From assembly GCF_016907755.1 (NCBI RefSeq), contig NZ_JAFBCN010000001.1:4712001-4776000 (forward strand): 64,000 nt of DNA, given 5' to 3'. This document shows positions 24,694 to 32,125 of this stretch, one piece after another. Position 1 is the stretch's first letter. Every line of letters begins with the position of its first letter. A model generated the notes under the pieces. That model was given only the letters and a program-made list of their open reading frames with translations, searched no databases and was not told the DNA's origin. The position numbers and the translations under genes are program-made. The stretch is from Cellulosimicrobium cellulans (GTDB taxonomy: Bacteria > Actinomycetota > Actinomycetes > Actinomycetales > Cellulomonadaceae).

Positions 24694-26313
24694 TTGAGAA
24701 CGTTCACCCTGACCCTGTCCGGCCGCGCCGTCGCGGCCGTCGTCGCGCTCGTCCTCGCGTGCGCCGCCCTGGCCGCGACGGTCGCGTACACCGTCGCCGA
24801 CTCCCGGGCGTCGGCCGCCGCCGCGCGCGCCGAGGGCGCCGCGGCGCCGGTGCTCGCGTCCGGGACCGCGCCGGCCAACCCGCTCGGCATCGCGTCCGCG
24901 CGGTACGCGACCGCGACGGCGACCGCCGCCGCGGAGAAGCCGAAGGTCGTCGTCGTCGCGACCGGCGGCACCATGGCCGGCAAGGCGACCGGCCGCGACA
25001 CGTTCACCAGCTACCGCGCCGGCACGTACCTCATGGCCGACATGCTGGACACGCTGCGGCCCGAGCTCGACGCGGTCGCCGACGTCACGGCCGTCCAGTT
25101 CGGCAACGCCGGCTCGTCCGGCTACTCGATGGAGCAGTTCCACGCGCTCACGCTCGAGGTGGAGAAGCAGCTGAAGACCGCCGACGCCGTCGTCGTCACG
25201 ACCGGTACCGACACGCAGGAGGAGTTCGCGTACTGGCTCGACCTCACGGTCCGGTCGCGCAAGCCCGTCGTCACGTCCGGCTCGATGCGCCCGTGGGGGT
25301 CGGGCGACGGGCCGGGCTCGAGCCTCGTGTTCGGCACGGACGCGCCCGCGAACCTGTACAACGCGATCAAGGTCGCGGCGTCGCAGCAGACGTTCTGCTT
25401 CGGCACCGTGCTCATGCTCAACGACGAGATCCAGGCGGCACGCGAGGTCACGAAGACGAACTCGTACCGCACCGACACGTTCCAGACGCGCGAGTACGGC
25501 GTGCTCGGCTGGATCGACGGCGACAACGTCACGCTCGGCCGCGCCCCGGCACGCGTCATGTCCTGCGACACCGAGGAGTGGTTCACGCCGTTCGACCTCG
25601 CGAAGGTCGACCCGAAGACGCTCCCGCGCGTCGAGATCGTCACGTCCTACCAGCAGGCGGGCGGCGAGGGCGTCGCGGCGTTCGCGAACGCGGGCGTCCG
25701 GGGCATCGTCACCGCGGGCACCGGCGCGGGCGGCATCTCGTCCGCGATGAGCCAGGCCCGCACCGCGGCGATCCGCGACAAGGGCGTGTGGTTCGTGTCG
25801 ACGACGCGCACCGGCTCCGGGTCGTCGTACGGGGGCGGTACGGGCATCATCGCGGGCGGTGACCTCACCGCCGTCAAGGCGCGGCTCCTGCTGCTCCTGT
25901 CGCGCGCCTTCACCGACGACTTCGCCACGGCGCAGGGGTGGTTCACGACCTACGGCAACGCGTCGTTCGACCAGTCCGCGACGGCGGCCACGGTCGGCGC
26001 CGAGCCGGGGTCCACGACCGTCCTCTTCTCGGGCACGGCGACGCCGTCGTGCAAGGCGGCGGGCAAGCAGCTCTGGCTCACGGTGTCGGTGACGAACACG
26101 GACACGGTGCCGATCGACGTGCACGTGCAGGCGGCGGCGGGCGAGCACACGTTCTCCGCGGTCCCCGCCGGCGGGACGGTCGACAAGACGTTCGCCGTCA
26201 AGGGCAAGGCGATCGAGGCGGGCGAGGCGACGCTCGTCGCGTCCAAGACCGTCGCGGGCCGAGACGTGCGGTCGCAGGCCACGGCGGCCTACCCGGAGAC
26301 GTCGTGCCGCTGA
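24694..26313 (+). CDS. Secreted type II L-asparaginase with C-terminal Ig-like module
   Basis: 539 residues, beginning with TTG 24694 eight bases after GGAAGG. An N-terminal signal or anchor (about 10-33) precedes the asparaginase fold. VVATGGTMAG carries the nucleophilic threonine (Thr93), VVTTGTDTQEE carries the second Thr-Asp pair (Thr172, Asp173), and SGSMRP and LYNAIKVA follow in the usual order. It hydrolyses L-asparagine (and perhaps glutamine) to the acid and ammonia outside the cell. The last 100 or so residues are an extra beta domain starting at a cysteine (TPSCKAAGK) and ending PETSCR. A similar module ends the esterase at 27334-29856. Repeat copy D follows 18 bases after the stop. 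Confidence 0.92.
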   Translation: MRTFTLTLSGRAVAAVVALVLACAALAATVAYTVADSRASAAAARAEGAAAPVLASGTAPANPLGIASARYATATATAAAEKPKVVVVATGGTMAGKATGRDTFTSYRAGTYLMADMLDTLRPELDAVADVTAVQFGNAGSSGYSMEQFHALTLEVEKQLKTADAVVVTTGTDTQEEFAYWLDLTVRSRKPVVTSGSMRPWGSGDGPGSSLVFGTDAPANLYNAIKVAASQQTFCFGTVLMLNDEIQAAREVTKTNSYRTDTFQTREYGVLGWIDGDNVTLGRAPARVMSCDTEEWFTPFDLAKVDPKTLPRVEIVTSYQQAGGEGVAAFANAGVRGIVTAGTGAGGISSAMSQARTAAIRDKGVWFVSTTRTGSGSSYGGGTGIIAGGDLTAVKARLLLLLSRAFTDDFATAQGWFTTYGNASFDQSATAATVGAEPGSTTVLFSGTATPSCKAAGKQLWLTVSVTNTDTVPIDVHVQAAAGEHTFSAVPAGGTVDKTFAVKGKAIEAGEATLVASKTVAGRDVRSQATAAYPETSCR

Positions 26314-26331
26314 CGGTCTGACCATCCCCGC

Positions 26332-26408
26332 CGAGCACGACCTGAGGGTCGCTATCGAGTCGATGGCGGCCCTCAGGTCGTGCTCGCGCGTGCGCCGTGG
26401 CGTGCTCG
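26332..26408 (+). repeat. 77-bp three-arm palindromic element, copy D
   Basis: Arm 26332-26352, loop 26353-26365, arm 26366-26386 (20 of 21 paired), one base, third arm 26388-26408 ending CGTGCTCG. Its inner stem sequence (CTGAGGG with CCCTCAG) is unrelated to that of the other copies, yet the length, loop size and ends are the same. The loop ends ATCGA/TCGAT can extend the stem. Confidence 0.8.
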
Positions 26409-26530
26409 GACGCGGACGCGCTCGGGAGGGGAGGCGCCCGAACGCGAGACTTACGCAGGCCTCCTCACGAATCCCCTAGGGTGGGGCCGGGCGCGACGCA
26501 GCGCCCGCTCCGACCCGACGAGGGGGACCC

Positions 26531-27184
26531 ATGACCGACCCGACGCCGACCGCCGCCACTCCGCCGACGTTCGTCGTGACCGAGCCGCAGTTCGAGGCGA
26601 TGTTCCCCGAGCGGAGCGCGTTCTACACGTACGCGGGGCTCGTCGCCGCGACGGCCGCGTACCCGGAGTTCGCGACGACGGGCGGCGACCGCGTCGCGCG
26701 GCGCGAGGCGGCGGCGTTCCTCGCGAACGTGAGCCACGAGACGCACGGGCTCGTGCACGTGGTCGAGGTGAACACCGCGAACTACCCGCACTACTGCGAC
26801 CCCGCGCAGCCGTACGGGTGCCCGGCCGGCCAGGACGCGTACTACGGCCGCGGCCCGCTCCAGCTCTCCTGGAACTTCAACTACCGCGCGGCCGGGGAGG
26901 CGCTCGGGATCGACCTCCTGGCCGACCCGTGGCTCGTCGAGCAGGACCCGACCGTCGCGTGGCAGACCGCGCTCTGGTACTGGAACACGCAGCCCGGCAC
27001 CGCGACGATGACGTGCCACGACGCGATCGTCGGCGAGCACGGCTTCGCCGAGACCATCCGCTCCATCAACGGCCCGCTCGAGTGCGAGGGCGGCAACCCC
27101 CGCCAGATGGACAACCGCGTCCGCCTCTTCCGCCACTACGTCGAGATCGTCGGCACCACGACGGGCGACCACCTCACCTGCTGA
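26531..27184 (+). CDS. GH19 chitinase-like protein without a signal peptide
   Basis: 217 residues. The GH19 core is complete: FLANVSHETHGLVHVVEVNT gives the two catalytic glutamates (Glu70, Glu79), then YPHYCD, YYGRGPLQLSWNFNY and ETIRSING. It is closely similar along its whole length to the catalytic part of the secreted chitinase at 42799-43773. It has no signal peptide and no chitin-binding domain; the ATG at 26531 follows GAGGGGG and the first residues are MTDPTPTAAT. It may be exported by another route, released on lysis, or act inside the cell. It is bracketed by repeat copies D and E. A CCCTAGGGT box lies at 26475-26483. Confidence 0.88.
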   Translation: MTDPTPTAATPPTFVVTEPQFEAMFPERSAFYTYAGLVAATAAYPEFATTGGDRVARREAAAFLANVSHETHGLVHVVEVNTANYPHYCDPAQPYGCPAGQDAYYGRGPLQLSWNFNYRAAGEALGIDLLADPWLVEQDPTVAWQTALWYWNTQPGTATMTCHDAIVGEHGFAETIRSINGPLECEGGNPRQMDNRVRLFRHYVEIVGTTTGDHLTC

Positions 27185-27204
27185 CCGCCCCGCCCGCCCC
27201 GCGC

Positions 27205-27281
27205 CGAACACGACGTTGCTGTCGTTATCAGGCGGATAGCGACAGCGACGTCGTGTTCGGCCGGGTGCAGGGTCGTGGTCG
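27205..27281 (+). repeat. 77-bp three-arm palindromic element, copy E
   Basis: Arm 27205-27225 (CGAACACGACGTTGCTGTC plus GT), loop 27226-27238 (TATCAGGCGGATA, whose TATC/GATA ends extend the stem), arm 27239-27259 (19 of 21 paired), one base, third arm 27261-27281. It lies 20 bases after the GH19 stop, between convergent genes. Confidence 0.8.
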
Positions 27282-27333
27282 GCGGCCGGTGCGCCGAGCG
27301 TGGCGGCCAGGCCGTTGCCGGCCGCAGCAGCGG

Positions 27334-29856
27334 TCAGGCGCAGGTGAGCGCGTCGTACGGGACGACGGCGGTGCGGCCGTCCGTGGTCGCCGTCGCCTCC
27401 CCGGCCGGGACGGTCGCGGCGCGGACGGGGAACGACTGGTAGGCGCTCGTCCCCGGCGCGACGTCCGCGACGACGCGCGAGCCGTACGGCGTGGCGAGCT
27501 CGACGTCGACCGGTGCGTCCGCCGTGCTCGTCGCGCGTACCGCGACGTACGCCTTCCCGGCCAGGCACCGCGCCTGGGCGGTCACGGTCAGCGGCGGCTC
27601 CCCCGTGCCGGACCCGGGCACGACGGCGTCCCACGGCACGCGCGCGACGAACACGTCCGCAGCGCCCGCATTCGTCGTCCCCGCGGGCGCACCGTACGTG
27701 AGCCCGGTGAGCAGCGCCGCCCCGTCGCGGCCGTCGGCCGCGGGGACCGGTGCCGCGAACAGGTTCGCGTCGTCCCACTCGTCCGCGCCGTCGCGCTCGC
27801 GCGACCCGGTCTGCGTCGCCTCGCCCGGGGTGCCGTCGGCCGCGACGGGGATCGTCACGACGTCGACCCCGCCGACGGCGGTACCCAGCGCGCCGTACGT
27901 CGTGCCGACGACGAGCACGGCGTCGTCCGCGCCGAGGACGCCCGTGACGCCCCGGTCGTCGGTCGACGTGCCGACCTGCGTCGTCCACAGGGCCTCTCCC
28001 GCGGGGTCGAACGCCCGCACCACGACGTCGTTGTCCCCGAGGTTGCCGGCCGCGCCGAGCGCCCCGCGCGTGTGCCCGACGGCCACGACCGATCCGTCCG
28101 AGCGCGCCACGAGACCGCTGACCTGGTCGTTCTCGCTCGTCGCGACGGCGCGCAGCCACTCCTGCTCGCCGTCCGCGCCGTAGCGCGCGACCCAGCCGTC
28201 GTTCGCGCCCGCGGGCTCCGCCCCGGGCATCCCGCCGCCCGACACCCCGCCCACGTACACCGCGCCGTCGGGCGACGCCGCGACCGCGAGCGCCTTGTCC
28301 TCGCCGGGCCCGCCGACCTGGCGCAGCCACAGCAGCTCGCCCGCCGCGGAGACCCGGCCGAGCAGCGCGTCCTTGTCCCCGGCGCTCGGCGCGCCGCCGA
28401 CGGCACCGCTCGTGTACCCGGCGACGTACGCGCCGCCCGCACCGTCGGGCGCGACCGCGTAGAAGCGGTCGGCCGTTCCCGGGTCACCGGTCTGCAGCGT
28501 CCACGCCCGCTCGCCGTCGGCGGTCACGGCCGCGACGAACCCGTCGTCGCGCGTCGTGCCCGCGTGCGCGCCGTCGAGGTCGCCCTTCGTGTACCCGGCG
28601 ACGAGCACCCCGCCGTCGGCGCCCGGCACGACGCCGTACGCGCGGTCGTCCGCGCCCGTCGCCACCGCGTGCCGCCAGACCTCGGCGCCCTCGGCGTCGC
28701 GCCGTACGACCACCGCGTCCAGGCCGCCCGCGGGCTCGTACCCGTCCCACGCGCCGGCGAGGTCGAGCGCGACGGCGGTGCCGCCGTCGGGCAGTGCCAC
28801 GACGCCGCCCGCGCGGTCGTCGCCCGTCGATCCGGCGAGCTCCGCGTCCCACGGCACCGCAGGCGTCGTGCGCAGCCGCGCCGAGACGTCGACGATCCCC
28901 TCGCGGAACCCGGGCCGCCACACGTCCCAGTCGTGGCCGCCGTCGAGCACGCGCAGCTCGGCCGTCACACCCGGGACGCGGCGCGCCTGGTTGTAGAGGC
29001 GCGCGGACTCGAAGTCGATGTCGTGCGTGGCCTCCGCGGGGTTGGGGTTGGCCCACTCGTCGTCGCCGACGGCGACGAACAGGTGCACCGGGAGCGCCGG
29101 GTCGAGCGCCGCGAGCGCCGCCGGGTAGGACAGCTCCGTGTACCGGTCGGCGTCGAACGGCGCGGTGCCGACGCCGTAGCCGCCGTGGTCGCGGGCCGAG
29201 GAGTCCGCGGGCGGCTGCGGCACGTAGACGGCGGGGCTCAGCACGATGCCCGCGGAGAACGTGTCCTGGTGCGCGAGCGTGAACCGGAGCGCGCCCGCGC
29301 CCCCCATGGAGTAGCCGCCGACGGCGCGCGCCTCGCGGTCCTCGACGGTCCGGTAGGTCGCGTCGACGTGCGCGACGAGGTCGCGCGTGAACGCCGTCTC
29401 GACGGCGGTGCCGGCGCCGGCGCCCGTCGCGTCCCCGGTGTACAGGGAGTCCGTGTACCAGGAGCCGCGGTCGTTCCACGGCGCGTCGGGCATGACGACG
29501 ACCATCGGCTGGATCTCGCCCGCCCCGATCAGCTCATCGAGGTCGCCCGTGATCTGCTGCCACGCCGCCTGCGTGTCCCCGCGCCCGTGCAGCAGGTAGA
29601 GCGTCGGGTACTCCTGCTCGCCGTCGTCGTAGCCGGGCGGCAGGTAGACCGTGTAGTCGATCGCCCCGGCCGCGGAGTCCGCGACCCGCCCCGCCTCGAC
29701 CGTGCCCTGCTCCGCCGCCGTCGCGGGCAGCGCGAGCCCCAGCCCGCCCAGCCCGACGGCGAGGGCGAGAGCCGTCCCGACCGCCGTCGTCCCGGGCCGC
29801 CGGCCCGGCCGTGGTGCCGTCCCGCGGTGCGCCCGGTCCCGTGGTGCTGCGTCCAT
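27334..29856 (-). CDS. Secreted esterase with propeller-like region and C-terminal module
   Basis: 840 residues from ATG 29856, six bases after GAGGAG. A signal peptide (about 24-48) leads into an esterase D/antigen 85-like hydrolase: LYLLHGRGD, VGGYSMGGAGAL with nucleophile Ser183, VAVGDDEW, and GGHDWDVW with His308. It is followed by about 400 residues of repeated strings such as GDDRAYGVVPGADGGVLVAGYT, typical of SBBP-type beta-propeller repeats. A final 85-residue domain runs from ARCLAGKAYVAV to a terminal TCA and resembles the end of the asparaginase. The hydrolase part resembles feruloyl and acetyl-xylan esterases, so a plant polysaccharide ester is a possible but unproven substrate. 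Confidence 0.85.
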   Translation of the reverse strand: MDAAPRDRAHRGTAPRPGRRPGTTAVGTALALAVGLGGLGLALPATAAEQGTVEAGRVADSAAGAIDYTVYLPPGYDDGEQEYPTLYLLHGRGDTQAAWQQITGDLDELIGAGEIQPMVVVMPDAPWNDRGSWYTDSLYTGDATGAGAGTAVETAFTRDLVAHVDATYRTVEDREARAVGGYSMGGAGALRFTLAHQDTFSAGIVLSPAVYVPQPPADSSARDHGGYGVGTAPFDADRYTELSYPAALAALDPALPVHLFVAVGDDEWANPNPAEATHDIDFESARLYNQARRVPGVTAELRVLDGGHDWDVWRPGFREGIVDVSARLRTTPAVPWDAELAGSTGDDRAGGVVALPDGGTAVALDLAGAWDGYEPAGGLDAVVVRRDAEGAEVWRHAVATGADDRAYGVVPGADGGVLVAGYTKGDLDGAHAGTTRDDGFVAAVTADGERAWTLQTGDPGTADRFYAVAPDGAGGAYVAGYTSGAVGGAPSAGDKDALLGRVSAAGELLWLRQVGGPGEDKALAVAASPDGAVYVGGVSGGGMPGAEPAGANDGWVARYGADGEQEWLRAVATSENDQVSGLVARSDGSVVAVGHTRGALGAAGNLGDNDVVVRAFDPAGEALWTTQVGTSTDDRGVTGVLGADDAVLVVGTTYGALGTAVGGVDVVTIPVAADGTPGEATQTGSRERDGADEWDDANLFAAPVPAADGRDGAALLTGLTYGAPAGTTNAGAADVFVARVPWDAVVPGSGTGEPPLTVTAQARCLAGKAYVAVRATSTADAPVDVELATPYGSRVVADVAPGTSAYQSFPVRAATVPAGEATATTDGRTAVVPYDALTCA

Positions 29857-29915
29857 CGTGTTCTCCTCGTCGAGATCCGTGAATGTGCTGCCCCCTCCCC
29901 CCTCCCCCCACCCGT

Positions 29916-29992
29916 CGAGCACGACGTTGCTGTCGTGATCGGGCCGATAACGACAGCAACGTCGTGTTCGACCGCGGGCAGGGTCGTGCTCG
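29916..29992 (+). repeat. 77-bp three-arm palindromic element, copy F
   Basis: Arm 29916-29936, loop 29937-29949 (GATCGGGCCGATA), arm 29950-29970 (20 of 21 paired), one base, third arm 29972-29992 (CCGCGGGCAGGGTCGTGC plus TCG). It lies 10 bases beyond the stop of the CitE-like gene, so it is where the terminator of the ten-gene locus would be, and upstream of the esterase start. Confidence 0.8.
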
Positions 29993-30002
29993 GCGCCGGG
30001 CG

Positions 30003-30908
30003 CTACCCGGCGGGGCGGCGGTCCGCCAGTGCCAGCACGGTGCGCGCTCGCTCGACCATCGCGACGTCGAGGAACGTGCCGTCCGCCAGCGCGACGACGC
30101 CCGTGCCCGACGTCGCGGCGTCGCCCACGCGCTCGACGACCTCGCGCGCTCGGTCCACCTCGTCGGGCGTCGGCAGGAACGCGTCACGGATCGTGGCGAG
30201 CTGCCCGGGGTGGATCGCGGTGCGGCCGCAGAACCCGAGCGCCCGCCCGGCGCGGCACGACGTGGCGAGCCCGTCGAGGTCGCGCACGTGCGTGAACGCG
30301 GACATCGCGGGCGACGGCAGCCTTGCCGCCCGGGCGGCCACGACGACCCGGCTCCGTGCCCACGCGAGCCCGGCCTCGTCGTCGACCCGCAGGTCGGAGC
30401 GCAGGTCGGCTTCGCCGAGCCCGAGGGACGCGACCTGCGGCGACGCCGTCGCGAGCTCGAACGCCCGCTCGACCCCGAGCGCCGACTCGACGAGCAGGTG
30501 CAGCGCCCGCCCAGGCAGCGCCGCGGCGAGCGCGCGCACCTCGTCGGCGGACTCGACCTTCGGCGCGCGCGCCCCGACGGCGAGCGGCAGGCCCGCGAGC
30601 GCCGCGACGTCGTCGGCGTGCCACGGCGTCGCGGGGTGGTTGATCCGCACCTGGACCCCGCGCGCGGCGGCAGCGTCGTCCAGCAGCCCGACGGCGTTCC
30701 CGCGCGCCTCGTCCTTGCGCGCCGGCGCGACGGCGTCCTCGAGGTCCACGAGCACGACGTCGGCCGCGGACGCGAGCGCCTTGGCGACCCGGTCGGGCCG
30801 GTCCGCGGGCACGTACAGCAAGGTGAGCGGCGGCGCACCGGCCCGGGACGTGAGCCGGTCTCCCGACCCGGACCCGTCTCGCGGACCCGACGGAGCGCCC
30901 GCACTCAT
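30003..30908 (-). CDS. CitE-like acyl-CoA lyase (HpcH/HpaI aldolase family)
   Basis: 301 residues from ATG 30908, overlapping the CoA-transferase stop by four bases. LLYVPADRPDRVAKALASAAD and DVVLVDLEDAVAP are the hallmark N-terminal strings of citrate-lyase beta-like proteins. LLVESALGVE and LGLGEADLRSDL give the Glu and Asp that bind magnesium, and ALGFCGRTAIHPGQLATI closes the fold. Relatives split or form malyl-, citramalyl- or similar hydroxyacyl-CoA thioesters. Next to a class III CoA-transferase, the simplest reading is activation of a hydroxy acid with CoA followed by retro-aldol cleavage. It is the last gene of the locus. Confidence 0.87.
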   Translation of the reverse strand: MSAGAPSGPRDGSGSGDRLTSRAGAPPLTLLYVPADRPDRVAKALASAADVVLVDLEDAVAPARKDEARGNAVGLLDDAAAARGVQVRINHPATPWHADDVAALAGLPLAVGARAPKVESADEVRALAAALPGRALHLLVESALGVERAFELATASPQVASLGLGEADLRSDLRVDDEAGLAWARSRVVVAARAARLPSPAMSAFTHVRDLDGLATSCRAGRALGFCGRTAIHPGQLATIRDAFLPTPDEVDRAREVVERVGDAATSGTGVVALADGTFLDVAMVERARTVLALADRRPAG

Positions 30909-32125
30909 ACCGCGCCCTCCGCCCGCAGCTCGGCGACGCGCTCGGGTGCGAACCCGAGCTCGCCCAGCACGGCATCGGTGTCGGCGCCGTGCGCGCGGCC
31001 GGTGAAGCGGATGACGCCGTCGTTCTCGGACAGCCGGAACAGCGGGCCCTGCATGAGCATCGGCCCGAGCTCGGGGTCCTCGATCTCGTGGATCGTGCCG
31101 AGCGCGCGGAACTGCGGGTCGTCGACGATGTCCTGGGCGTCGTAGATCGGCGCGACAGCGGCCTGCGCCTCCTCGAACGCGGCCACGACCTCGTCGCGCG
31201 TGCGCTGCGCGATCCAGCCGCCGACGGCCTCGTCGAGGAGGTCCGCGTGCTGCGCGCGCTCGACGCCACTCGCGAACCACGGCTCGTCGATCAGGTCGGG
31301 GCGCCCCACGAGGCGCATCACGCGCTCCGCGATGGACTGCGCCGACGTCGAGACCGCGACCCACTGCCCGTCGCGCGTGCGGTAGGTGTTGCGCGGCGCG
31401 TTGTTCGCGGACCGGTTGCCGGTGCGCGGCTGCACGGTGCGCAGCTGGTCCCAGCGCGTGATCTGCGGCCCGAGCATCGCGAGGATCGGCTCGATGATCG
31501 CCGTGTCGACGACCTGCCCGTGCCCGGTGCGCTCGCGCGTGGACAGCGCGACCATGACGGCGAACGCGGTCGCGAGCGACGCGACGCCGTCGGCGAGCCC
31601 GAACGGCGGAAGGGTCGGCGGGCCGTCGGGCTCGCCGGTCATCGCGGCGAACCCGCTCATCGCCTCGGCGAGCGTGCCGAACCCGGGGCGGGTGCGGTAC
31701 GGCCCGACCTGCCCGAACCCGCTCACGCGCGCGAGCACGAGCCGCGGGTTGCGCGCGGACAGCTCGTCGTAGCCGAGGCCCCATCGCTCGAGCGTGCCGG
31801 GCCGGAAGTTCTCGATGACCACGTCCGCGTCGGCGACGAGCGCGAGGAACACCTCGCGCCCGCCCGGGCTGCCGAGGTTCGCGGTGACGGTGCGCTTGTT
31901 GCGCCCGAGCGTCTTCCACCACAGGTTCACGCCGTCCTTCGCGGCGCCGTGCGTGCGCGACGGGTCGGGCTTCGTGGGGTGCTCGACCTTGACGACATCG
32001 GCACCCAGGTCGCCGAGGTGCATCGCCGCCATCGGCCCGGCGAACAACGTCGACGCGTCGACGACGCGCAGGCCCGCGAGCGCGCCCGCGGCGGCGTCGC
32101 GCGAGACGCGCGGTGCGTCCGTCAT
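30905..32125 (-). CDS. Class III CoA-transferase (CaiB/BaiF family)
   Basis: 406 residues from ATG 32125. Typical strings are GLRVVDASTLFAGPMAAMHL, LGADVVKVEHP, VVIENFRPGTLERWGLGYDEL and FGLADGVASL, where Asp179 aligns with the catalytic aspartate that forms the acyl-enzyme anhydride. The enzyme moves CoA from one thioester to a carboxylic acid. Both ends overlap the neighbouring genes by four bases, so it is translated together with the barrel-SUMF1 protein and the CitE-like lyase. Confidence 0.9.
   Translation of the reverse strand: MTDAPRVSRDAAAGALAGLRVVDASTLFAGPMAAMHLGDLGADVVKVEHPTKPDPSRTHGAAKDGVNLWWKTLGRNKRTVTANLGSPGGREVFLALVADADVVIENFRPGTLERWGLGYDELSARNPRLVLARVSGFGQVGPYRTRPGFGTLAEAMSGFAAMTGEPDGPPTLPPFGLADGVASLATAFAVMVALSTRERTGHGQVVDTAIIEPILAMLGPQITRWDQLRTVQPRTGNRSANNAPRNTYRTRDGQWVAVSTSAQSIAERVMRLVGRPDLIDEPWFASGVERAQHADLLDEAVGGWIAQRTRDEVVAAFEEAQAAVAPIYDAQDIVDDPQFRALGTIHEIEDPELGPMLMQGPLFRLSENDGVIRFTGRAHGADTDAVLGELGFAPERVAELRAEGAV

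Noticed and set aside
26380-31005. A 1,541-codon plus-strand frame spanning the GH19 gene and the esterase region
   Set aside because: It overlaps clear genes on both strands, crosses repeat elements, and has no domain or ribosome site.
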